Assembly: GCF_050908995.1 (NCBI RefSeq)
Contig: NC_135132.1
Location: 4,707,001 to 4,771,000, forward strand
DNA from: Andrena cerasifolii
Lineage: Eukaryota; Arthropoda; Insecta; Hymenoptera; Andrenidae
Length of the DNA stretch: 64,000 bases
Reading direction: 5' to 3'
A program made the translations under genes and the position numbers. The stretch's first letter is position 1; every line of letters begins with the position of its first letter. The notes under the pieces are model-generated. The model worked only from the letters and a program-made list of their open reading frames with translations. It was not told where the DNA came from and made no database searches. This document shows, piece by piece, positions 54,991 through 64,000 of this stretch.

Positions 54991-56820
54991 GTCTTGCATC
55001 AGGATTTTGCATGTTCCAGGAAGTCCTACAATTTCAACACACCCTGTATATTCCCACTGTTTCATAGTTTTAAAAATTTCCGTCAGCATTAAAATTTTGG
55101 CATCCAACATTTTCTCTCGCAAATGAATTTATTTAAGCATGTGATTTCAAACGCACCTGCATATCTATACCATTCTCGTCAGTGCCACTGTACACTAAAG
55201 AGACTTTACCCTGTTTACCAAGCGAATAAATAATTAAATAGAGGCGAGGGTTTCCGATAGAAAAGCACTTCTGTCCCCTATGATCGTATATCTGTTAAAC
55301 GATAATAAGAGGACTACCGCCGAGGCTCGATACGGTGTCGTTCAATAGACATTACTGGTACGATCTTGGAAAATGGTGAAATCGCGGTGTCCTGGGAGTG
55401 GCAAATGGAAAATGGATCCCTCGTACGATTTTAGTGCGCCACGTGTGCTGGATCCAGGGGGAGAGACCGAGTATTGCCTCGTTGCATCGCCGCGTCCCTA
55501 TCTTCTGCCATATCGTGCAAAGCCCCCTCGAATTCGCATTTCTGATAATGGTGAATTCTGGTAAATTCAGAAAGATCCGCGACTCGCACTTGGGAAACGG
55601 CGCTGCCATTTGCCCCTGGAAATTTGTTTACCCGCAACATTTAGACGCGATTATCGAAGCGCGAAAAGCATTTCGTGTCTCCCCCCGCGATCCTTCGTTC
55701 CGGGTTCTCTCCTTTTCCTTACGTTTTTAATTGCATTAAAAATAGGTTGGTTTTCATATTTTTCAAACTTTCAGCGACTTTTATTATCAGGAAAATGAAG
55801 CGTAATATTTTTTAGATTATTGAAAATAAATGACTTTGGGTAAATTACAGTAATCTAATCTTCGGTTACTTTCGTGCCTGTTTTTTTATTTTATTTTTTT
55901 TAAGGAACGACACTATTCTGTGGAAATCGCAAAATTTGATCTTTTTTTACCATTTATTTTTTTGAAGTGATACGTACGTCTAATGTTACGATTATTTTTG
56001 TAGTTCATTCAGCTACTTTTTCGTCATGCGTTAGAATTTTTTGACCGTTTTAATTAATTGTTTATTAAGTGTTTAAAAATCGTGTCTCGCTGGCGTAGAT
56101 GAACTGGAGCTCTCAGGGTGGACTAAAACAAAAGAATCCAGAAGATTCTTAATCAGTATGTTTATCGCTATCGTCCGTACTAAAATTAATAATTTATGCT
56201 GAAAATTGGCAAATGGCGAATTCTTAAACTGAAATTCCGAAATTTCATTCTACATATTTCAGATATATTCTTAAAAAAAAGTGTAGTAAACTGAACCTCC
56301 CACATTTTTTTTGACGAGGAATAGTTAACCAATCAGTTTCGCCATAACTACCTGGTAAACAAATAATATTACAAATATACAAATACAGTATAGCAAAAGC
56401 TTCTATCCAAATTTTTCATACTATTCTCAAACAACAAATTGTGTCCAACGACCTCAAAGAATATTAGAGTAAAAAGGAAACATTTTTCCTTTTCAGTCCA
56501 TGTCGTCACCCCTTCTTCTAATTTAATTTTCCCGTCGACAAACAATTCGTACGGCGGCCGGCACAATTGCCGGCAATTCGATCGTCTAATGCAGTTTAAA
56601 CGCAAAAACTCGTGGCGCGCAGTCTGTCGCGCGGGCTTGCTGCGCGTGCTTAATTGACTGCGCTAATTAAGGGCGCGATTGAACGATATGGACCCTCCCC
56701 TCCCATTCTCTGGACACTCTTCCAGCCTTGCGTTCGTTCTGCGGTCACGGGACTCAAACACTGTGCGCCTGTGCACGCTGCTTGTGTCCTTTCACGTCCA
56801 AGGGAAGCGAAATCACTAGC
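54991..56820. other. Unique region with CpG-rich parts
   Basis: 55320-55730 and 56500-56810 are CpG-rich and complex. 55740-56400 is AT-rich. Overlapping frames on opposite strands at 55352-55730 argue against a coding exon. Confidence 0.35.
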
Positions 56821-57151
56821 TTAACCCTCGGACAACGAATGCAGGGTGATTTTGATCCAACTCTGACAAAGTCGATCAGGATGTTACATTTGTGACGGCA
56901 ATGGCAAAATATAGTATACGATCCCTAAATTGCAGTAATATTATTTGTAAAAATCATACAGATACGCCTATTGTATGTGTCAAATGTACGTGAATATTTT
57001 TTTTATGAATTTTTTTATTACCTATTTATGTGGGATTAATTTATTTTATATTCAATTTTTTCGTGAAACCCGTTTACCATAGAAATGTTGCTATGGGTCA
57101 AACTGACCCTGCATTCTTCTTACGCGATACCATTCGTCTTCCGAGGGTTGA
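56821..57151. mobile_element. TTAA-ended MITE (331 bp)
   Basis: It begins TTAACCCTCGGACAACGAAT. The right end in reverse reads TCAACCCTCGGAAGACGAAT, so the right TTAA has become TTGA by one change. ATGCAGGGT(G/C)A and TT(G/T)A(T/C)CC blocks pair further in. Non-coding. Confidence 0.75.
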
Positions 57152-57395
57152 TAACTATTTATCCCCTTATTTTCTGATTAGTCGAGTTGTCAGTGGGCCG
57201 CTCAGGAAAAATTTATTTTTCCAAGAATTTAAGATCACCTGTTCTTTTGTTTTACAGGGAAACATACATTATGTTAAATCTAAATTAACAATTATTATTT
57301 TACATTTCTAAAGTATTTTTACCGTAAAGAATCACCCGCTTTTGGTTTACGGCGCTAGTAAATCGTGAGACAAAAGACTAAATTTTAACATTTCT
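57152..57395. other. AT-rich spacer
   Basis: AT-rich; nothing recognised. Confidence 0.35.
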
Positions 57396-58052
57396 TTCAG
57401 AACTAACGCACAGCTAAAATTTTTTTCGGAACTGACCCACCGTCAAATATTTTTCTCAGTATTAACCCACCAACAAAAATGTAATTTTATAGAGCTGGCC
57501 CGCCGCCAAATTTATTTGCAGAACTAACATAGAACTGAATATTTAATTTTTCAGAACTAACCCCCCACTGAAAATTTAGTTTTTCAGAACTAACCCACCA
57601 CCGAAAATTTAATTTTTCAGAACTAATCCACCATCGAAAGATTATTTTTTCAGAACTAACCCACCATAGAAAATTTAATTTTTCAGAACTAACCCCCCAC
57701 TGAAAATTTAGTTTTTCCGAACTAACCCACCACCGAAAATTTAGTTTTTCCGAACTAACCCACCACCGAAAATTTAATTTTTCAGAACTAACCCACCAAC
57801 GAAAGATTATTTTTTCAGAACTAACCCACCATAGAAAATTTAATTTTTCAGAACTAACCCTCCACTGAAAATTTAGTTTTTCCGAACTAACCCACCGCCG
57901 AAAATTTAGTTTTTCCGAACTAACCCACCACTGAAAATTTATTTTTTCCGAACTAACCCACCACCGAAAATTTAGTTTTTCCGAACTAACTCCCCACTGA
58001 AAATTTAGTTTTTCAGAACTAACCCACCACCGAAAGATTTTTTTTTCAGAAC
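57396..58052. repeat. 33-bp minisatellite (AACTAACCCACCACCGAAAA)
   Basis: About 20 units of GAACTAACCCACCACCGAAA followed by ATTTAATTTTTCA. They are regular from about 57530 and diverged before that. Because 33 is a multiple of three the minus strand stays open for 202 codons of an 11-residue repeat (WWVSSEKLNFR). This is the longest frame in the window but has no sign of being a gene. Confidence 0.93.
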
Positions 58053-61000
58053 TAATTTCATGGCCAATAAAAATCCCAGAGTAACAATTCTCCATGAAAC
58101 CCTTTAAACACTAATCCGAATTGGAGAATAAATTACTCCAATTGAAAAGTCAATTAACCGTTCGCCAACGGACGTCACGAGCACAACGTATCGTTCTATC
58201 GAGCCGCGGACGTGAAGCGATCAAATTTTCGGTGTCGGGTTGATAGCGGCATCGCCGACAAAGTTTACTTAACGGTTGCGCTGGCCGCGGATTAATTTGG
58301 TTTCGCCAGCGGTTTTTCTGGACGGCCGAAAGATGTCTCGCGGCGGTTTTATTTTCAACGCGGGTGTAGATACTGGTCCCTGAATTTTTTTAAGCTTCGC
58401 AAAAACTGTGTAACAGCGCGTATACGTATAGGTATATAATAATTTCGGTGCGCTTTAAAACAGCTAGGATTGCGGAAGAGAGGAAATTGAATTAAGACTC
58501 AACGCGGAGTTTAATACAAATTTTGTAATCGCACCCGAGCATGCTCGTCATTATTCCCAAAGGGGAGCAGCGAAAAATGATGAACCTTTTAATAACACAC
58601 CGCGTTTAATCATTTTTCAATTTCCAACCCTCTGGGCCCGCTGCTTTTCGTTATATTTAACCATCCAAGGTTTGTTTTGCTGTCCTTTTCAATTTTCCAC
58701 GAGCGTTTGCATTCAACTCTCTTGGGCAAGAATAATTTAATCTCTTTCAATTTTTAATTCCAGAGGAGCGTACAGAGGGTTGAGAAAAGGGTTGCAGAAT
58801 TACGAGGCAGATAGTATTCAGTGTACTAACCAAATAGTGTAAAGAAACTGTGGAATATTATTTATTTATTTAAGGTGGAATAATACCCTTTAGTTACAAC
58901 GAAGTATATAATTAAGTAAGAGGCAGCCTATAATAATTAATCTATATAAAGGAAGAGAAAACAAATATACAGAGTCGTCGCGCATCATGGAAACAAGAGA
59001 AGTAGAACATATAATAAGATATATACATAATATGAAATATAAGCATGTGGTAAAAAAAATATTAAAATAAATTATAGATTTTTCGCCAGTTTTCTGTATA
59101 AAAAGTGGGTTTAAATGTCGAAATTTGTAGAAGAATACATATACAGTAAATTCTCGTTATAAGCTCATTTCGACTATGCGTTGTACAGTGGTCCCAAATC
59201 GCCAAGAGCTTGGTGCTGATGACAAACTTTTTATTTAGTTCATATTTTTTTTGAAGGGTGGACAAACGAAAATTTTTATCGGACAAATATCGACAAGTCG
59301 TGGACAAAGTAAGACTGTTTCTATTTTACACAAAATTTGCACTTGGAGGTGCCAACTTCGCAGACCTAACAAAACAGTACTTTTCGTAATATTTGAAAAT
59401 TAATTAAATATATATTACAACATTACCTCCGTTGCTGAAGAAAGACGCAAATCAGAAGAGTTTCCAAAAAGGGAACTAGTTTCCACTTCCTAGGTGTCAG
59501 TCTTTCTATCAGTGTTCACCAAGTGCCTACTTCTTCCTCAGTCTATCGAGCGCTATCAATTCGCCAAGTCCCCGAATCCTCAGACACCCCGTATACTTTC
59601 CTATCCTGATACGAAATTCACAAGAAGCGACAAAGGGGGTGGCTTCCCGAGGCTCTTTCGTCCCATAAATTTAATCGGCTTCTGGTTTATCGGCTTTAGG
59701 CTTCGATCAAGAACGAATCTCTTCCTCTGTCAATTTCCCCCTCGCCCTCAGCCCCCGTCCATGTAGAAAGGTAGGCTGTTCCGCCTCAACACTGGGCGAC
59801 GAATCTTCACGGATCGCGGTGGAAACATTCGAGCCACGTGTGCGTCACGTATCTGATACGCTTCTCAGAGGAAGGTAAGGTCGTAATGTATCCCTGAAAA
59901 TCGATTAAAAATCCAGCCAACCTCGCGGCGCCGTCGTTACACCCCTTGCCAACATCAATGGGCCGTGTCTCCGGGCTGTGGGCCGAAGGGACTTCATTGC
60001 CAGTTGCGAATTCTGCGCGTTCCTCCGTTGAGTGATATTTTCTGGGAGCAAAAGAAGAATGCGCCGCAACGCTAAATCACGGAGACGGGGAATTCGGTGT
60101 ATTTAATATCGTAACCCCGATAGCTTCTCGGCTGGCGGCCCCTAGAATGTTGACAGAGCTGTGCTGGCGACTGTCTGCACCCGGCGGAACGCTCAAGGAG
60201 CCCAGGGAATTTGTTCTGCGCGTATTTCACGCCTGGCAGGACTGGCGATCTCCATTTACTCCAGGGGGGACGTACACACCTAGAGTGGCCTAAAAACTGA
60301 CGTTCTTTTAGAATTTTGTTTTAAGAAAGTATCGACATTAGTGCACCCGTAATTGTTTTATTAACTGCGTCGCATCTTTGGCTATAGTGCTTGATTTTTG
60401 TATGTAAAAATATTAGTTGTACGATACGGTTATAGGGGCTAGTTCCAAGTGCGTCATTCGCTGCAATGATTTGCGGTAGCCACTCCCAATAGTCTCGGAG
60501 TTCATGTTACGAGAAGTTCCAAAACCAAAAGGCTTTATATTGCAAATTCGACCTGCTTTCTCGCAAAGCTACCGCGATTACTGGGGGCACCCTGTGTAGT
60601 TCCAGAATATTGAAGTAAAATTACAAATGTGCTTCCACCTATCGGTGTATCTGAGAACGTTCAGTGGATTCGTTAATCATGCAAGCCCGACGGCCCATTC
60701 TGCCCCTTAATTGATTCTTTTCCCAGCTTGGGTATCGAGCAATACCCCGGAGGCGACCACTCGATTTCGTTCGCCCCCTCCTCAGCTCTGGACGTATTCT
60801 TTAACCTTGCGGAAATTAAGCAAACTGCCTCGGCGTTCCTTCGCTCGCGTTCCATTAATCTCAGTCAGTGGGAGCGCGCCGCCCGCGCCCCGTTTATTTG
60901 GTCACTGTTTACGAGTTTCTTAAACGCCCTCGTCCCCGACATTTTACGTCGCCTCGAGATTGCCCGACGCTTGACGATCCTCGTTACCTCTATTCGAAGC

Positions 61001-61590
61001 CCGGCACAATTGTCGAGCAAGAAGGATTCATCAATCCGCGAATCCTGAGGATGCATTCTTAAATCGGTAGTTGCAGAGCTGCTCGAGGATTTAACGACTC
61101 CTTTCGCCTGGAACACCGCTCCAACATTTGCATCTGACTGGCGGAACTTTGCCGTGTTGGGTTTTACGATGATGGGGTGGGCGAGCAGCGGGGTGTCTGT
61201 GAGCTTTCAGTTTGTTATTTTGGGGAAAATGAATATGGAGAAGGATTTGTATGAAATAGGAGTTTATTCGATGGGAGTGTATGTGTGGGGGCGTTTTGGG
61301 ACTATGAGTTAGGTCAGGAGTGTCGAACTTCCCCACTCCGCACGAGTCGGGCCCCGGGTCAGCCGGTTCCCCCACTTATTTTTCTCCAGGCGTTGCACGT
61401 GACCCGGCAGGGAGAGAGCGCGGCTCCCGGAGGAGAAATTCGTCAGAGCGAAGTAGGTGTGGAGGGGACCGTTCTCCTACGGCTCTACGGAGCAGGCGAA
61501 GAGGAGAAGGAGCCACTGCGGCTCGGGAGCCGCTAGTTCGACACCCCTGAGTTAGGTAATGGGTTGTAGATGTACTGAGCGATAGTGAAA
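58053..61590. other. Long unique region with several CpG-rich islands
   Basis: CpG-rich islands at about 58140-58380, 59770-60260, 60700-61130 and 61320-61550 alternate with AT-rich DNA (58800-59480). The 106-codon plus-strand frame at 60728-61048 and its neighbours overlap frames on the other strand; no family is recognised. No tRNA or other RNA gene found. Confidence 0.35.
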
Positions 61591-61672
61591 TTTGTGGGCG
61601 GAGCTACGAGGGGCCCTTGGGATGAGTTTGGGCCTGACCCCGGAGTGGAGGGGCGATGGCTCCGCCCACTTT
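61591..61672. repeat. Short inverted repeat with GTGGGCGGAGC ends
   Basis: GTGGGCGGAGC at 61595 is mirrored by GCTCCGCCCAC at 61661. The same box occurs in the family C repeats. Its relation to them is unclear beyond the box. Confidence 0.5.
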
Positions 61673-61725
61673 TCATCATCTGTTGCGCACGTGGGGCATC
61701 ACTGTACCTCGGTATCCCTAGAACA

Positions 61726-62642
61726 CAGTGTTTCCCAACCTTTTTTGAGTCGCGATCTCCTTTCATAATACTCGAATCCCCCCATATAAGGTAAGGGAAA
61801 GAGTGACCCAAAAATGAGGCCTTTTTTCGCCTCTCGTTGGTCCCACGATTTTGGGACTGAACTTTATGCTAAACGATACCTTATGATGAGGCATCAAACA
61901 TACAACATTTTTAAGTTGAGGTGACAATTAGTTTCTGAGATATGGAAGGTCAAAGAAGTGAAAATTCAATGTACGAACTTCTATGTCAGTTCGATAATTT
62001 AAGCAATTACTTCCAGCGGTTTTGCTGACTGCTAACAACGAATTTGAACTTACATTTTCAAAATTTACAAAAAGAAATCAAAATTAAAAATTATAAATGT
62101 CTGTATAGCAAATTTTGAAAATCTAAGTTCAAATTCGTTGTTAGCAGTCAGCAAAATTCACAATGGCCGATTCAATATGGTGGACGATATATTAAAAAAA
62201 GCACCCACTACACAGACATTTATATTTCTTGATTTTTATTTTTTTCTATAAATTGTAAAAATCTAAGCTCAAATTCGTTCTTTGCAGTCAGCAAAATCCC
62301 TGGAAATAATTATTTAAATTATCGGACTGACATAGAATTTTCACTTCTGTGACCTCCCAAATCTCAGAAACTAATTGTTACCTCAACTTAAAAATTTTGT
62401 GGAATTGATGTCTTATCATAAGGTTCAGTTTGACATAAAATTCAGTTCCAAAATCGTGGGTCCAAAAGAGGCGATTCTTGGGTCACTCTTTAATAAGGTA
62501 AAGGACACACATTAAAAATAGGTTTTTCAAAATATAATTCTAACTTCATAATTAAAACGAATAATTGCTAAAAATTTCCAACTAAAAATATCCGCGGCAA
62601 CCCCCGGAAAACGCTTCGCGACCCACAGGTTGGGAATCACTG
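61726..62642. mobile_element. hAT-type MITE, with a second element nested inside
   Basis: The ends CAGTGTTTCCCAACC and CAGTGATTCCCAACC (right end in reverse), both followed by a GTCGCGA block, are typical hAT termini. The flanks CTAGAACA (61718-61725) and CTGTAACA (62643-62650) form an 8-bp target duplication with two changes. Without the nested element (61795-62492) it is about 210 bases and non-coding. Confidence 0.8.
61795..62492. mobile_element. Palindromic element nested in the hAT MITE (698 bp)
   Basis: ATAAGGTAA occurs on both sides (61786-61794 and 62493-62501), a 9-bp direct flank. The inverted ends share AAAGAGTGACCCAA, then CCCACGATTTTGG and ACCTTATGAT(G/A)AG. The inside has three related AATTCGTT...GCAGTCAGCAAAA arms, so the palindrome is partly triplicated. 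ATGGCCGATTCAATATGGTG near 62165 recalls the ATGGCGGC core of other palindromes here. No reading frame. Confidence 0.85.
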
Positions 62643-62731
62643 CTGTAACACGTTCATCAGAGGAGACAACTGAATCCATCGTTTGATAGTGCCTTCGTAT
62701 TGAGCGAAACGAGTTAATTCTTCGCTAGAAC

Positions 62732-62905
62732 TTAAGAGGCAACATACACCTAGGACTAGAAAAACTATCGTAGACATTCACAATTTTTTTTTATTAAAAA
62801 TATTGTTTAATTCAAAAATCTTCATGCTCAGCTTAAAATGCATGTTTCAATGTAAGAAATTTGTAAATTTAATTCGAAAACCGAGAGGATTGAATATCAA
62901 AAAGG
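62732..62905 (+). mobile_element. Single arm of TTAA element, family A
   Basis: TTAAGAGGCAACATACACCT at 62732, then CAGCTTAAAATGCATGTTTC and AATTCGAAAACCGAGAGGAT, follow the right arm of 1052-1621 (read in reverse) for about 170 bases. The other arm is absent. Confidence 0.8.
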
Positions 62906-63365
62906 GGTCATCTCCAAAAGGGAAAATTCTCTCTTCCAATGAAAGTTAGTTTGTTGTTGTTTTTGCAAGTTTGCATATACTGTTCAGAGGGTGAGTGTGA
63001 GATCTGAACGATGGAGAATGCCTGACCTGTCTTTTACGCGCATTTGTATTAATTCGCTCTGAAAGCCTGCGATCTATTTTGACTAGAAACGTGGCTGAGT
63101 GCGGCAATTCGAATGCAGAAACCACCAACGAGTTTTCGCAGTTTAACCGCGCAAACAATCCTCTTCCTTCTTTCGAGGCGACGAAGTTCGGGGATGCTGA
63201 GAATCTATTTGCCCGTCGGCTACAAATCACCGGAGTTTTCGATCCTCGCTAATCCCTGGGACTCGCGAGAGGATTGTCGAAGGGAAGGATTTCCGTTTCG
63301 AGACCGGCCCGCCATGAATTTTCTTTCTTGTTATGGATGCTCTACTAGGCTGTAACTCTTTCTAG
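62906..63365. other. Unique CpG-containing stretch
   Basis: Complex, partly CpG-rich sequence at 63050-63330. No gene is supported. Confidence 0.3.
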
Positions 63366-63572
63366 AGTGCGCCTTCAACTTCTGTCTTGCCTTTCGTCCA
63401 TTTTGACCATCTTGGTCACTTTGTTCGTTTCGTCCAACGTGTTATTCTTCATCATTTATTTAGAATGGTCATGCTGCATCAGTTTGTCGAGGAAGTGTTT
63501 CACTTTGAGGCAATGCAAAAAGAAAGCAGTGCAACTAAAATTGTATTGCAATACGTCTGCGAAATGATAAAG
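63366..63572 (+). CDS. Weak exon candidate (69 codons)
   Basis: A 207-bp plus-strand block between the acceptor ACTCTTTCTAG and the donor AAG|GTGACT, open in phase 0 at both edges. It is His/Phe/Val-rich (HFDHLGHFVRFVQRVILHHL) and ends in VLQYVCEMIK. No known domain. A second overlapping frame is also open, so chance is likely. Confidence 0.2.
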
Positions 63573-63621
63573 GTGACTTTTAGGAGGAGAATTTAAATGG
63601 AGTATACAAATAATTTACCAT

Positions 63622-63888
63622 TTATTTTTTTACCATTTTATTCGTAAACAAATCTTCACTTTGAAAATGACTATCAATGCTACCCCAATTTACTAACATT
63701 CTTAGGGATTTACTGGTAGCACCACTAGCTGGCAGAGTCTGTGACCCTATTAAGAAATTTATAATCGGCGTGTGTTTGCTAAAAGATGACATTCTCACGT
63801 TCTTCACATTTATCGTGGATTGCCACGAGTGTACACTTCTTCCATCCTTAGTGACAAGCTGACGGTTGAGCCAGCGACGTCTTCTGAG
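63622..63888 (-). CDS. Weak exon candidate at window edge (about 88 codons)
   Basis: The minus strand is open from upstream of 63888 to TAA at 63622. An acceptor-like TATTATCTCAG sits at its start, followed by RRRWLNRQLVTKDGRSVHSW. The end reads SEDLFTNKMVKK. The plus strand is open as well over 63677-63862, so the sense strand is uncertain. Upstream exons, if any, lie outside the window. Confidence 0.2.
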   Translation of the reverse strand, partial: LRRRRWLNRQLVTKDGRSVHSWQSTINVKNVRMSSFSKHTPIINFLIGSQTLPASGATSKSLRMLVNWGSIDSHFQSEDLFTNKMVKK

Positions 63889-64000
63889 ATAATATTGACA
63901 GTTAATAAAGTAGTTGTACAGCAGTTGTAAGGATTCAATAATTAATCAGTTTTCCTAGAATTCAGCATTCACTTGGAAACTAAGTCAGTATCAAAATCGA

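Noticed and set aside
57487..58095. 202-codon minus-strand open frame
   Set aside because: It is generated by a 33-bp minisatellite; the peptide is just the repeat read in frame, with stops outside it.
60585..60605. CACCCTGTGTAG as a transposon end (like ACAGGGTGT words near 9030 and 55040)
   Set aside because: No matching partner end or target duplication could be located for any of these.
1..64000. Autonomous transposase, reverse transcriptase or viral genes
   Set aside because: No frame contains recognisable DDE, RT or integrase motifs. All mobile elements seen are non-autonomous or solo LTRs.

Overview
This window looks like nuclear DNA of an insect, most likely a hymenopteran. It is AT-rich, punctuated by CpG-rich non-repetitive islands. 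It has no operons or long open reading frames, and it is dense in non-coding DNA transposons, solo LTRs and minisatellites. The Hymenoptera placement is an inference, resting on base composition and on a short (TTAGGTCTGGG)-type telomere-like tract near 41.1 kb. No protein-coding gene is certain. The longest open frames lie in tandem repeats whose period is a multiple of three.

The main content is mobile DNA. At least eight elements end in TTAA: 1052-1621, 3706-4458, 28470-28638, 51781-52511, 53402-53683, 53680-54189, 54186-54937 and 56821-57151. Single-arm fragments lie at 27350-27588 and 62732-62905. Most are long, near-complete palindromes of 0.5-0.75 kb with no reading frame. Three of them sit end to end at 53402-54937, each sharing a TTAA with the next. 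The whole train interrupts a dispersed repeat whose uninterrupted relative at 6440-6545 serves as an empty site.

Other elements have 8-bp or similar target duplications: 17676-18812 (inserted in a minisatellite), 42926-43951, and a small hAT-type element at 61726-62642 with a palindromic element nested inside it. A solo LTR with a perfect CATAG duplication is at 45678-45892. A second LTR-like block is at 11468-11639. Unassigned foldback repeats lie near 2.5, 22.7, 23.9, 29.5, 37.1, 46.7, 49.4, 49.9 and 50.2 kb.

Tandem arrays lie at 0.44-0.80 kb (TTCGAATA-rich), 9.97-10.16 kb (42-bp units, each with two AACCGGTT sites), 11.87-12.93 kb (units with a tRNA-like B box and a 146-bp foldback), 17.6/18.8-19.27 kb, 22.2 kb, 30.9-31.5 kb (25 bp), 35.5-35.8 kb and 57.4-58.05 kb (33 bp).

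Coding signals are weak. There is a signal-peptide-like start at 360-440, a possible 5' exon with good splice sites at 27868-28022, and a run of phase-compatible exon-like blocks on the minus strand at 39835-40654. Two low-confidence exon candidates lie at the right edge. The window is best read as intergenic or long-intron DNA: CpG-rich islands that may be regulatory, separated by layered transposon insertions.
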